Made by a program: the position numbers and the translations under genes
The notes under the pieces: generated by a model
Databases searched by the model: none
What the model saw: only the letters and a program-made list of their open reading frames with translations
Told to the model about the DNA's origin: nothing
In this document: positions 1-18,500 of the stretch, one piece after another
How the letters are laid out: each line of letters begins with the position of its first letter
How positions within the stretch are numbered: position 1 is the first letter of the stretch
Assembly (NCBI GenBank): GCA_023238725.1
Contig: CM041550.1
Span: 22,106,086-22,170,085, forward strand
DNA: 64,000 nt
Reading direction: 5' to 3'
DNA from: Scortum barcoo
Lineage: Eukaryota; Chordata; Actinopteri; Centrarchiformes; Terapontidae

Positions 1-1099
1 AACCAAGGCTGCACAGGTGTTTTTCATGGTTTGTGTTTCCATATTCTTTGAGGTGGTGCTGGGACTGACAGTGAATACAAAGAGTTCAGGATTCAGACAA
101 ACTCCCAGCGCCCCTGTACTCCTCAGGGGGGTGGGACACCCCTCAGTAATAATCATTAAACATAAAACACTCATTGGTGTGATATTAGAGAAGTAAAAAC
201 ACGTCATCACAACTAGATTATGAGAAGAAACACCCACCTGCCTTTAGGATGTTGAGATAGTCCCTACCTTTCTCTCATAATGATGCGCATCGTTACAATA
301 ACAACCACAGCTGCATGAGTGCACTTACCTCCTGATCTTCAGTGCTTCGTATTTTATTAGATAAACATAAAACATATCTACGTTTTAAATTGATGATCTA
401 ATTACAATTTCTCTCAACGGTTCTTTAAACAACAAAAAAGGACCACAATGAATCAGACTTTTTTTTTTTTTTTTACATAGTTTAATCAGGATATCAGCAT
501 CAGTCACACTGCACACGTGTGGTGTCAGATAGTGTAATAGAGTTGATCACTGATTATTTTTTACACTTTACTGTTAGGATACAAGCGTGTTTTTGCAAAA
601 GAAGCTCCTCTCCCTGTCAAACATGTTTTTTTGCCTGTTATATGAGGAATTATATTAGTCTTCCTCTAAGCAAAATGCAATCACATCTGTATTAGTTTAC
701 AATCACAGGTAGAATAAGTCCCTCTAATGATGTTTGCAGATATGATATCATGTGTTGCCTCTAACCAAATGCCTGATTATCATTATCATATAATCATTAT
801 TAAAGCATGATATTGTTGCTGTTTTGATTGATATACAAATGATTGTACTGCTTAATCACCTGAAAAGTAACAAACATAGCATGACAAATACATGCATGAC
901 TTAAGCTGCAGTTATGCTGCGGTCAGCTTCAAGAAAAGCAAACCTCTAATAATCAGTTATTCCCCTGTAATAATGTGTCTCCATCCAGTGTACTTCGGCC
1001 TGTTTCGAAAGAATCTAACTTGGTGCTCAGTTTTCTTGAGCACTGGAGACAGTGTTATATCTGTATTTGTACCATACAACACAATCAACCCAGAGGAGA
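1..1099 (-). other. parp9 3' UTR and downstream flank
   Basis: This stretch lies after the parp9 stop codon (1100-1102, minus strand). I see no coding exon on either strand; the small open frames here are in AT-rich DNA and resemble nothing. On the minus strand a poly(A)-signal variant (ATTAAA) lies at 481-486 and an AATAAA near 353, next to a plus-strand T-run at about 460-475. Which one ends the transcript cannot be told from sequence alone. Confidence 0.4.
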
Positions 1100-5422
<4,323 letters not shown>

Positions 5423-6543
5423 GGTTGATAAACAGAGCTGTGGAAACACTGTGTTAGCAAATCGTACAATGACACCAGTGTTTGGTTGACAGAGTTGATT
5501 CTCAACACTATCACACCTGAAACATCATGGATACACCTGTGAATGACTGATAATGCCTCCACACGCTCAATAAATACTCTGAGTTGAATGTGTGAGACGT
5601 GTTAATGTCAGTATTAGCAGAGTTATCAGTGGATCAGTTTACTAGCCCACAGGACACCCACAGTGTAGTACCAGATATAAGTGCTGTATTCCTTCCACTC
5701 CAGCAGAGGGAGACACAGACTGCACCAACACACCAGGTTATCTCAGTCAATGATCAGTCACCTGTCCAATGAAGACGAGCTGAAGGCGTTCCTGTCCCGT
5801 GACACCACATAAAGTAAAGACTGCCTACTAATGCAACCGTCCAGCTGAATATGTAAAAGTGTTAATGAGCTTCTGCCTTTTGTAAAATGGAACATTTGGA
5901 GACTTGACAAACTTTACTTTTGTCCAAAAGTCAACCCTGCATGTTCCTGTAGGTGTCTCACTCTCACACACATCTCCAACTGTGTCAGTGGTTTAAACTT
6001 TCAAATTTCAGGTTTGCTCTCGGGCTTCATCTGACACCTCTGAGCTTCACTGTGAACACTCCGATCTGAACTCAGTCGTTTAAAAAAATCTGTAACAGAC
6101 ACATGACATTATAAATGACATTACAACACGTTTCGCTGTTTCTCCAAACGTTCAGCCAGTCATAAACTAATTCGACCGCCATTTCTTTTCCTCGCTGTAA
6201 GAAAAGCAGCGGAACACGGAAACTTTAACGTAACGATGCATCTTTAATAACACCATCTATTTCGACGCGTGTGTTCAATTCTTTCGGTGCATTATTGAAA
6301 AATACAGAGCTACTCACCGCCTCACAGGCTGGAAAGTCCCGAGTCAAAGGAGAAAGTGAAAGAGACAGGTACAGAGGGCGGATCTGGTCCAGGATCGGTG
6401 CTGCTTTAACTGAACGTGTGTTTGTTTGCTCTCCTCTCTCTGAACCGAGGCGCGCTCAGCGTCAGCACATCAAGGCCTCCCTTTCGTTTCCTGGGAATCA
6501 AAAGTGAAAGTAAAGACTTGCAGAGGCTGCCGGGCCAGCAGCC
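5423..6543. promoter_or_regulatory. Divergent parp9/parp14 promoter with ISRE-, kB- and STAT-like sites
   Basis: About 1.1 kb separates the two start codons. A consensus kB site is at 6331-6340 (GGAAAGTCCC; reverse complement GGGACTTTCC). An ISRE core GAAANNGAAA is at 6352-6361. A second IRF-like element, AAAGTGAAAG, is at 6501-6510. A near-ISRE in reverse (TTTCGTTTCC) is at 6482-6491, and a TTC(N4)GAA STAT-like site at 6488-6497. A strong minus-strand donor (GCG then GTGAGTA, exon end 6318) suggests a parp9 5' non-coding exon near 6318-6360, joined to the acceptor at 5438. Function is inferred from motif matches and from the known interferon inducibility of both families. Confidence 0.65.
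6318..6360 (-). other. parp9: Probable 5' non-coding exon of parp9 (upstream edge unknown)
   Basis: On the minus strand, exon-like sequence ending at 6318 is followed by GTGAGTA, a near-ideal donor. The first parp9 coding exon has a clear acceptor (TTTCCACAG) at 5438 that leaves 15 untranslated bases before the ATG. This fits a leader exon spliced over an intron of about 880 bp. The transcription start is a guess. Confidence 0.4.
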
Positions 6544-9500
6544 ATGGGCGACCCGTACGCGTACCCTCTGCTCGTGGATATCGAAGAAAACAGCATACCC
6601 AAACTACGAAACAAGCTGGTCAAGTATTTCCAAAGTAAGAAATCTCACGGTGGGGACTGCGAGGTCGACTACGAGAACGGCAGCAGGACGGCGGTGCTGC
6701 GCTTCCGCCGAGAGGAGGGTGAGTGTGCTCCGGTAAAGTAGACCGAGGCTGACCTTTACTGTGTCTGTGAAAAACAAAAAGTGAAGTTAGGACACCCGTT
6801 TTTCGAAAGTCTCTGCCAAAGTGGACCAATGTTTGTTTTTGTTGTCACAGATCAGAAAAATGTTCTGGGGAAAGAGGCGCATCAGATCGTTTTGGAAAAA
6901 GGCGTGTTGAGGCTGACAGTCCGCCTGCCTGCAGACGAGCCCGCACAGGTCAGTCGTGATAGACAAGTCAAAAGGTGTCAGCAGCTGTGACCTGTGCTAA
7001 TGCTTGAGGTGTCTTACTCCTGACACCCCTCCTGAGCAGGGCCCTGTAGTTTCATTTTTAAAGGGCCTCTGTGTGGGCTATTATAGTTTATATACCTCTC
7101 ACTTCCTGTCTTTACTTAAATACTTAAATAAAATAGCATTTGCTGGGGATCCTCTTCAGTAATGGCTCTGTTGTTCCTCTCAGTAAAACAGGAGCGTACA
7201 GCTTGCACTGACAGTCACGTGAATAATCATAAACCCGAGGCTGTGCTGCTGTTGGACTCATACCTGCTGACTGATATGAAACTGGTTACCTAAGATGCAA
7301 AAGTGATTAAAATGATCTGATTAAAATTAAGCTTTTCCCTCTTCTCTACAGGGGGCCCCATCTGCTAAAATCAGCAAGAAATGTGAGTTCTTTTATATAT
7401 AAACAAATATCTGTCCTGCTCTGTAACAGCGATTCTTTTTTGTTTGGTGAGATAAAATGTGACACACATACGCACACGCACACACATTCCGATGTGATAG
7501 AGTGTGTGAAAGGAAGTTATGGTAGATCTTATATTTAAACAGCAATATGCACATTTGTTTTATATTGAAATATACAAGATGTGATCATTTCAACTTTGTG
7601 GCCCAGATTCACACCAAGCTGAGGTGAAAGCAGAGTGTCTGTGCTGGGTATTGGCTCTACAACCACAGAGAGCAGAGACAACACAGAGTAGTGAAGCACT
7701 GAAGGTCTGATAAACTGCTGTAAAAGTTTTATACGTGAGTTTAGCTCACTGTCACTCTCAGCCAAACCAGGCCTTAGTATATGTTTTTCTGTTTTTTGTG
7801 AAGTTTTATGTATCTGGTAAAAACCTGTATTTAACATAAGTTAATTAAAATAATTAAGATACATATACTCAAACATGGATGTGTTCTTGCACAATAGTGG
7901 TGTCAAGTGTAACCATATAATCAGAATCATCTTTATTAGCCAGGTATACAAGGAGTTTGTGTCTGGTTTTTCAGCACATTCTCTATCTACACAGAATACA
8001 AAGAACAGACAGCAGCACAAAAGGTAGAAAAACATGAATAAAACAGAGATAAAATAACAGCAGCTCAAAGGTAAAATAAATAAATAAATAAACATAACTT
8101 ACATAAACATAACATAACATAACTACTATGGATTGTATTTGTCAGGGCAGATATTTATATGATAAAAACAGTGTAATAAAAAACATTAAAAATATATTAT
8201 ATTGTTTATAGAAATGTTATATTGATGAGGTCCATAGACATTTATGATTCGGGCTTATGTAAATACAGGGATTGTTCCTGATACTCTGTGACTGGTGTTA
8301 AATGTTCATCAGAGCGACAGCATATATTCATCATATGTTCCTTATGCTTTTATTAATATGTAATAAAAGCATGAGGTCGTTCAGGAGTAGAGTTTTAGAT
8401 ATTATATTTTTCCTCACATTTATTAGGTGGGTGGGGCTTAGGTGCACTTGTGAAATTCAGTTAACTGGAAAAATGTCTTCCTTACAGCACATGGGAGTTT
8501 GCCAGACTGAATTTCATTTCCTTCTATATTTATTTCAAAAAGATAGCTTGTTACCTTCAGTTTTGAGACACTGCGCTTTCCTACTGTGGTGCAGTTGAGC
8601 TCTTGTTTAGACACACTTAATACTTAATCACAGTGTCAAAAAAAAAGACTATATCACATAAGCAAGTTTCGGTTTCAGTTCTCTCTGCATACTGCTACAC
8701 TTTTGCTCTCTCTCTCTCCCTCTCTGTCTCCTCTCTCTGTGTCTCTCTTTTTGATTGCTCACTTCTAGTTTATTTGGGTAGTTGGTTTAATGTCATATAA
8801 ATCAGTAACATGAAAATAAATTATCACTGTCTGACATCTTAGGTTACAGCAATGATCCATCTAAAATGACTGTTAAGCTCCCCCTCTTCCTCTTGTCAGA
8901 GTTGACAGTGTGCATATAGATTCCTGGTGGCTATAAAGGCATGTAAAAACACAGCTATGGTGTTTTAAGAAATGTTGATAACCGCGGTCTTGTTTAGGAC
9001 AAGCTACTTATCTTTTCAGAATATTACAGAGGCAATAATTAATATTATCATCTATAAAGCACTATAAAGCAAGATTATATTGTCAGGCCGGCACAGGTAT
9101 ACTGTAAATTAACTACTGTAACTGTGCTGGAAACTTTGACAAGGAGCGCTGTAAAATTAAAAAAACACACTGAAATGTTTTTTATTTGGGTGTGAGGAAA
9201 CACTTTGAAAAAACATCCCTCTGATGCAGATTTTATTGATGACTGACTGTTAAGTTATGTTATCTAATTTCATTAAGAAATATGTATTCAGTCACTTAAC
9301 CTTAAACATGTTTCATCAACAGCGGATGTTGCAGTCAGTGCCGAACAGTCAGGCACTTTTGAACCCTCACCTGCACTCGAAGCTGAGACAGCGGGGAAAG
9401 GTGGAGATGATGAGTTGGCAGACGAGGAGCTCTGCTCCACTTCGGCTGTTTTAGAAAATATTCCACAGACGATGAACCAGGAGTTTTTGGAGATGCTGGT

Positions 9501-12500
9501 GGAGAATGTTTTAAAAGATCCTGATTCTCCAACTGTCTCCCAAAGCTTCACTTTGGAAGTCATTTCTGGCATCTCCTCTGCTGTGGTGACTTTCCAGAGT
9601 GGAAAAGGTACATGTTTGGTGTGTGTGTTTGCATGTGTATTAATAGTTCCAAAAAGCTCAATATACACAGACATTTCCTATTACAAATATTTAAGGATTT
9701 ACATATAAAGCAATATGTTTAAAAATCTTTAAAAATGAAACATTTTTGCAAACTCAAACCTGTTTGAGATAACACGTTTGTAAAACACCATATGTTGATA
9801 TGCAACCGCTAGCACAAGCTAACATGACCATTGCAGTGAGACTCAACCCTGAGCTCAGTAACACAAATAAATTAGTCCTTGCAAGTGGTGAGAAATGACT
9901 TTATTGCCACAGGTTCTCATGCCATATTAAATGTCAGCCGTTTAACAGCAGAATGTGTGTGATGTGTCGTGATGTATATGCCTTAATCTATGCTTACTGA
10001 ACAGGGACACTGTAGTCCTTCCTATTAAATCATTGACGAACATAAAGATACCTTAAAGATTTAATCTTGAAGATTTTCATTTAAATTTTTGTCTCATTAT
10101 CTATCAGCAAATGATGTGACACTGTTGACTGAGCCGATGGCTGGCTGATGAAAGTCCTTACATTTGCAGTATCGCGACTCGGGTGTGGGTGGCACATTTT
10201 AACAAGGCTTTTAACATAGTGGACTCGCTCTTCAGCTTGCCTGTGTGTGAAGCAGCATATTGTTTTTTCCAGTCTTTGATAGTGTTGTGAGTAAACAGTT
10301 ACTATGTTTGAACAAACAAAGAAAAGACTGATGACTACGGGTGAAGAAAGTTGGGAAGCAAGGTCCAAAAACACAGCCGCAATTATCAATTATTTGCCAT
10401 GAGTGACATGTAGAACAACAAAATAAAAATATTCAGGATTAAAACTGCAATAATTTTTTTTCTTTTTAACAAAGTCAATTGTAAACAATGTTTGTGTTAT
10501 TTTGTGAAAATATTTATGAAAACAAGAACTTTTTCTTACAATCTCACAGAAAACACCAATTTTGTGATGAGATGTCCCCAAAACAAGACGTTCATGAAGA
10601 AGAGACTCTCAGTGCGGTCTCTTGAGCCCACATCTCAAGTTGTAGTTGAAGACATAAAAAATTTCAGCGAAGATCTCCTCCGCCTGTATTTTGAGAATGA
10701 AGGTGGGGATGTGGAAAATACTGCACTTAATCAGTTGGAACAGTCGCTCATCATCACCTTTAAAGACTGCAAAGGTAGTGCGGTTACACCATATTTAAAT
10801 GAATGCATGTGTAGTAGAACAAACCTCAGAGATTACCATCTTTATATACATTTTAGATGATCTGACAATGTGACATTTGTTTGTACATTTTTTCCCCACA
10901 GCTGTTCAGAAAGTCATGAAGAAGAAGCATCACATCAAACAGGAGGAGATCAGAGTTTATCCCTTTTATACATCTTTGGGAACAGCCCTCTATGGCAAAG
11001 ACAAGCCTACACTAAAACTTCCTGCTGCTATCTCTGAGACAATTGACAAGGCTGTCTGGAAATACATACAAGGCAATCAGTCAGCAGCGAACACCATTCA
11101 GAGTCACTTGGCAAAACACTTTTGCAGCGTAAACCTCCACCGGTCTACTGTGTGCTTGAACCCTGTGTCTTCAGTACTACAGCAAAAGAATGCCAAAACT
11201 CTCGTCAAAGAGTGGAGGGATACTGTGAAGTCTGCCTTTGCACAAGCTCTGACAGCCTTTAGATCCCTGGAGCTTCAGCCAGAGCCAAAGGCATGGGCAG
11301 AGTCTGAGGATAAGGTCAGAGAGATCCTACTGAAAGAGGATGTGGCTATAGTGCCTGACAAAGCTAGTGGTGTCATATTGGTGGCCGGCCTTGTGGCTGA
11401 TGTCAGAAGACTAGAGGAAACGCTTTGTGAAGTTATGAACAATATTGTTAAAAGAGTGCATAGGGAGAAAATGAGCGTGACCCAAGAGATCAAAGTGGCA
11501 CCGTCAATTTTCCACATCCTGTGTCAACACGGTCTTCAGGACCAATTGCAGTGTGTGTACCCAGAACTCAAAATGTCATTTGGAAAAAAGAGTCCAGATG
11601 TTCTCATAACTGGCTTAAAGGATGAGATCAGTGCAGCACACAAAGTTATATATGATGCAGTGCTTGCATTAAAACGTCAGAATTTAGAAATAGATAGATC
11701 TGTGCTGGACTTCTTGAAGGATGAACAACAAGATGAGCTTACAAATACTCTCCTCGTGCCTAATGGAATAAATGCAGCATTTGAGATCAGTGCACACAGG
11801 GTGCAGCTCCTTGCTGTTTCTGACAGAGATCTGAATGACGCTGAAGAGCATCTAAAAAGGGTGCTAATGTCTAAATACACTGATGCAGAAGACAGTAATG
11901 TCCTCTTGAAGCCAGAGTGGCAGCAACTGGTCAGCCAGTTAAAGAATACCCACAATAAGTCAGGCAGGAGAATTCAAATCAGCACCACTGATCAACGAGT
12001 GGTGGTGTCTGGCTACAAGGATAGTGTCACACAAGTTAGCAGTAAACTTGAAGACTACTTATGGCAGAATGCTGAAGTTGAAGAAACTGTCATGGTCAAG
12101 CCCAACGCCATGGTTGAATACATAAAGAAAGTTGGCACATCTTGGTTGGAGCGGATGCAAGGCAAAGTTGTAGTGACTTACAAAAAGGAGGCCGTCTCTC
12201 TACGTGGTTCGAGAATTTATGTCAAAGATTGCAAAGTTTTGCTTGAAAACTTTGTCTCCTCTTTGTTCTTTGAAATTTTTAAAGTCTCTAAGCCTGGAGT
12301 TAAGAAGTTCTTCCATGATAAAGAAGCCTTGCATGTTACCTCACTCTTGAGTGAAACTGGCTGCCTGGTTCAGCTAGTTGATGGGACTAGTGGTGAAGAG
12401 GAAGACCCCAGTCAAGTAAGCAAACCTACGTACCGGCTTCAGACAACTGATGGAGTGGAAATAGCAGTTTGCAAGGCAGATATGTGCAGCTACTCAGTGC

Positions 12501-15500
12501 AAGCAGTTGTTAGTGCTTCTAACGAGGATCTGAAACTTAATGGAGGTCTTTCAGCAGCACTTCTTAAGGCTGCAGGTCCTCAGTTGCAGGATGAATGTGA
12601 CAAACTAATTAGCGTGAATGGACAGCTGAAGCCTGGAGACTGTGTAATAACTGGTGCGGGTGGGCAGCTTTGCTGCAAAAAAGTCATTCATGCAGTGGGA
12701 CCCAGGTTTGATCCAGCTAAACCCCAGAAGGCTCTGGCACAGTTGAAAAGGGCAGTTAAAGGAAGTTTGGAACTTGCAGAAAAGCACGGCTGCATCTCTG
12801 TAGCTCTGCCTGCCATCAGCAGATCCCTGCACTTTCCTCTCAAGTTGTGTGCAGTCACCATTGTCAAAGCAGTGAAGGAACACTGTGATGAGAAGTATGA
12901 TGACAACACCCTGAAGAGGATCCATTTCGTAGACAATGAAGACATTGTTGTCCAGGTTATGGAGGAAGCTGTCAGACAGGAATTTGGAAATAGTGGTGTC
13001 AGTCCTATGGGACAAACTCTCCCTATGAAAGCCATCAAGTCTACACTTGTGAAACATGCTGGATCTGACCCAAACTGCCTGGGTCAAGCGCAAACCAAAG
13101 AAGGCTTGGGCATCACTCTTACAAAAGGAAATATCGAGGTTGCCACGGTAATGGATTTTCTATACTTATTCACTGACCTCAAACAATTAATTTAAAAATT
13201 AAATATTCCGACAGAGGAAACATGCACAGAAAGGATATGTAGCATTAAGTAGTGACCCTATATTCCAGCTTCAGACTATCGCCATAATTGAATGTGGTCT
13301 CACAGGGCGTTACTGATTCTTTTCTGATTCTTACAGCACTTATTCTCTGTTGTTCTATTATGTAAAAAAAGGTGTTGTAAAATTAAGATGATCCAACTGA
13401 TAACATTCTGTTAACACTCTTAGACGGAGGTGACAGTGAATACTGTGTTTGAAGATCTTAATCTCAACAAAGGCGCAGTTTCAGCTGCCATCTTTCGTGT
13501 GGCTGGAGCCAATCTTCAGCTGCTGGTGAGCGCAAAAAGCAGCTCTGGAAAAATCGGCGAGGTCATCGTTACTGACGGCTGCAATCTCAAGAGCAAACAA
13601 GTCTTTCATGTAGTTACACCTCATTGGGACAAAGGACAAGGAACAGCTGAAAAGGTGAAGTGTTATACGAATACGAATACGAACAACAACTTTATTAATC
13701 CCGAAGGAAATTGTTTTGCCAGAGTACAGTAATAATAATAATAATAATAATAATAAATAGTAATAACAATTGTCTAAAAAGTAAACATAAGAAAATTCAA
13801 ATACAAATATAAAGTGTCTAAAGTCAGTTATATTGTGTTAAATGACCTGTCTGATTTGAATTTGACAAAAAAGGGCAAAAGTGATCATGAGGAACATACC
13901 TCAAACCTACACTTTTTTCCTCTTCAGCTAAGTCATATCTTAGTTGCCCCTAGATATTAATATCATTTATGTTCTGTCTTCTAGACCTTGCATGGCATTG
14001 TCAAGGATTGCTTGGACAAGGCAGAAAGCAGTGGTCTGACCTCCATATCTTTCCCCGCCATTGGCACTGGGAACCTGGGTTTCCCAAAAGACATTGTAGC
14101 CTCATTGATGTTGGATGAAATCGTAGCATTTAGCAGTAAGAAGCAACCTAAGCACCTGAAGAAGGTTGTGATCATCTTATACTCGGGAGATGCACAAACT
14201 ACCAAAGTAAGGATGTCCCAAGTGTTAAAATATAATTTAACAGAGAAATCAACTTTGAACATTATAATCCTTTTAGATGTTAGTCCTGGTGGACACCCAT
14301 GATTACTTTTATTATCAGAAGGAAGCTGAATAGCTACTTTGTCAGATATCCAAAAGAAGAACAACTTATCTATCTGTTTGTAATGGAGACAGACAACTCT
14401 CTATGTATACAACAGCAAGGTACAGTAATGGATTTGACCACCTTGCTAAGAAGCTTCAGACAAATTAGCAAATTAGCAGTATTACCAGTATTAACTTAGA
14501 ACTATAGCATTGTTAACAAAGGGGAAAATAAGTGAGTCTTCTGCTTTGCTGTGCTATTTGTGAGTGTTTTGGTATCAGATATCTCTCTGATTTTATCCAG
14601 GTTTTTAGTGATGAATTTATGAAGAAGTTCCCAAGTGCCTCAGGTGGTGTGGTACCCACAAGTTCTACACAAAGACAAGGTAGACAACATTGTTACAACA
14701 TTTTAGTGAGCAATTATTTAAAGCAGCTCAACGGAACTATTCTGAGATTAGCGGTCCCTGTGGACAAAGGCGGTCATGTTTCACCTAACATTAGGTTACA
14801 TGGTCCCTCCTCTTCACTCCCTGCTTCATGGAGGAGAGTGGGCAGCAGCTCTGAAGACAAACCTTCAACCAGAATGAACCCCAGCAACATTTTGTGGTGT
14901 TGTGGAAAAATCTGACCTGGTGGCAAACCTTAAGAAAAACCATTTGAAACTAATATCAATAGCTAAGAGTCATGAGTATTAAATTGAGACTGTTTCATAA
15001 CCAGTTAAAAACTCCACAGAGCTGCTTTAATTAATGTGTAAAAACAACCGCTAAAATTGTATCATGATCAATCTTTTTGTTTTTTCTTTCTTCTTTGTTT
15101 TTTTCTGCTTAAAAAAATTTACCCAATGGCTTTTTGCAGTGCTGTTAATTGTTAATTTGTTTCAACTATCCTAAGGTCCCTTTTCTAAAGTTGTGTCAGG
15201 CTCAGGAATGCATGAGACCAAAATGGGAAGCGTAACTATACAGGTGGCAACAGGAGACATAACTAAGGAGACCACTGATGTCATCATAAACTCCTCCAAT
15301 GAGAATTTCTCCCTGAAGTCAGGTAAATGGTGGCCAGAATCAAGTGTTTCAACAATACAAAATTATTAGAATGTCAGATTCTTTTAGATTTAATGTAAAC
15401 TAAATATAGTGGATACTTAATGTATGATGCCTTTAAAATGTCATTCCTTTATTAACATGTAAGCAAAGTGACATATATCAATCATGTATTTCAATTTATC

Positions 15501-18500
15501 TGTATTTATTTTCATCTTTCTCTCCTCTAGGAGTCTCAAAGGCTATTCTGGATGCAGCTGGTCAAGCTGTTGAAGTAGAGTGCCAAAATCTTGGTAAGGA
15601 AATAGTTAAAGCTCAAATTGACACCAAAAACAGTGTAATAATTTCCTTGGTTGGTAATCACATGTTTAAAGAGTCAATTATTAAGCCAATTCTGTAGACA
15701 ACATAATAACATAAGATTGCTCAGAAATGAAGGGTGACCTAAATACACACAATCACCAATGGTTGTCATGGTTCAAAGGTATTTAATTTCACTGTTGACA
15801 CCTTTAGGTGCCCAGCCCAACCCTGGTATGATAATGACCCAGCCAGGCAACCTTAAGTGTAAGAACATCCTCCACATAGTTGGACAGACGGACCCAATAA
15901 AAATCAACAAGGTTGTGAAAGAAGCACTTCAAATGTGTGTGAAAAATTCTCACACTTCTGTCGCATTCCCTGCCATTGGCACAGGTGAGATTTATCAGCA
16001 GTTGCTGATGTCATTCAAGCTGTCTCAGGTGCTGGTTTTCTATTCTTCTTAACTCAGAAATCCCTTTATACCTTATTTAGGGATTAAATTGGGTTTGCAA
16101 TGAGCTGGGATTTTATTTGGTTTGTCTTAAAAAAAAAACTTTCTTCAGATTCCACCCATAGGTCTTAAGAAATTTTGCATTTTATTAATTTAGAGACTAT
16201 GATCACAGCCATTACTGCTTATTTAGTGTCTTTTACAGACTACTTTTATTAAGATGATGCTTTTCAGTCTGCCGCAGACATTTATTATCCAGTCTGTAAC
16301 TTATGCTGTGTGCCATTTTAGGTCAAGGCAATGTACAAGCAAGTCAAGTGGCAGATGCCATGCTGGACGCAATGATAGAGGTGTTGAGCCAAAACACTTC
16401 AAGTACCCTGAAAACAATCCGGATAGTCATTTTCCAACCACCCATGCTAAAAGACTTCCACAACAGTATGCAGCAAAGAGAAGCACCTGACCCTAAAGAT
16501 AAAGGAACTTTCTGGGGAAGCATCGGCACCAAAATCAAATGTAAGTATGTACAGTAAAGACAGTCTTTTTGGTATTCATACTCTTTAATTCATGATCACT
16601 TTTATATGTTTAATTCTAATGTAGATCTTCATTCAGCCCTTTTTGTTAGTGAACGTGCTGACAGGCCACAGACAGAAGGGGATTTTGTCATTGAGCCTCT
16701 AGAAGTGGACCCTGTTTGCTTCCACATCTGTGGCAAGTCACAGGCTGAAGTAGACTCAGCAAAGCAGCGGATCGACCAGCTGATATCCAAAGAACACAAC
16801 AAGATCTGCATTGCAGACGATACCATCCTTAGCTTCACTGATGCTGAACACAAGTGCATTGCTGACATCCAGAAGACCTTGAGCGTGAGCATAAGGACTG
16901 AGAGCAAGAACGGCCAAGCCTCAATCACCATCGAGGGGCTCAGCAAGGACGTGCTCAAAGCCACCAATGACATCCATATGTTGCTGAAGAAGGCGAGAGA
17001 TGAGGAGGACCTGAAGAAGAAAGTGGAGCTGGCGGGCACAGTGGCAGACTGGCAGTACCTACAGCAGGGGCTGCCTTTTCAGAGTTTTGGTGCAATGAGC
17101 AACTTTGAGCTTGAGCAAGCATTGGAAAAGAAGTTACCAAACATAAAAGTTAAAATCCAAGGTCAAGAATACACAGTCACCATGCCAAATGGACCTGCCA
17201 CTGATAAACAAGGACGCACCCTAGAGATAAAGCGCATTGACAAACTAAAAGGTACTGTACTGTGTCCTCTGATAAGTTAAAACATGTTTATTTTTCAGAA
17301 GCCTGCTTCTTTGTCCTGCCTGACATACACAGTCAAGCAGAAGCAGCTGTTAATCTGCTTGCTATGAAGCCAGAGTAAAATGCATTCAAACCAGGTTTGA
17401 GTCAGTTAAAGCTACAGTTGGTAGGATTAAGAGGAGAGAGGATTTAGCTTGAAAATTTGAAGTACGACTTCCATTTTCTTTGTTGCTCTTCTTCAGCTGG
17501 ATGGGTCACACCTCTTGTTGTTTGGTGGTTGTTTGTCTGTTGTTACGTCTGCTTACTTCAGATGAAAATGCTTGATGGATTACGTGCATGCACAGAGAGG
17601 GGAGCTCGAGAGCAGTGATTGACACTTAGATACTCCTCCTGGCTCTGATTGATTGTTGTGATTCTGGGTGTGGTGGATTATCATCCAATGGCCTTAGAGG
17701 CAGCAGGTGGAGCCAGAGGAGCCTGATTTTTTTTTTTTTCTGTCTCATGAATTACTGTCTGGATATAGTGATGGTTTCAGCAAATATGACTAAAACTTAT
17801 TTTCATACAGGTGACCTGAAAAAAGTAACATTATTCTGAGGATGCGTTCTCCTTACTGAGTATCGTATATATTGCCATAATTTTTTGTTATGCCATTAGA
17901 TGAAGATGTACCGGAGAATTGGGTTACCATTCCAGCCAATGCCTCCAGTCAGGCTGTCACCATCAATCCTGGGACAGCAGAATACACTGAAGTCCAGAAC
18001 CTGTTCAAGGCCACATGCCAGCAAAATATTATCAAGGTAGAATACACTGAATACACATTGTATTTAATGAATAAATTTGAGCTGTCTTCATTCAGGTTAC
18101 ACTAACAAAGCAATCACATTTACACTTTTTGATAATCTAATGACACTTATTAAGAATCCATCATACAGAAAAAGCAGTTAATATGACAGACATAAACCCA
18201 GAGTTGAATGCACAAAAATGTACTTTTCCCTCTTCTTAGATTGAGAGGATCCAGAACCCGGTGTTGTGGAAGAGCCTGCAGATCAAGAAGCGTGACATGG
18301 AGCAGAGAAACGGCCACCAGAACAACGAGAAACGTCTCTTTCACGGGACCTGCCACACCACCGTAGCCCACATCAACGATTACGGCTTTAACAGGAGCTA
18401 CGCAGGAAAGAATGGTGAGGAGTTTATGTTGAGAATACAGGACTGTTTAATCAGACACTTCCTCAATCTCTGTTGAAACCTATAGACAGTTCCAGTGTGA

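Noticed and set aside
12605..13093. 162-codon open frame on the minus strand
   Set aside because: It is the antisense shadow of the macrodomain 1 exon of parp14 and has no domain of its own.
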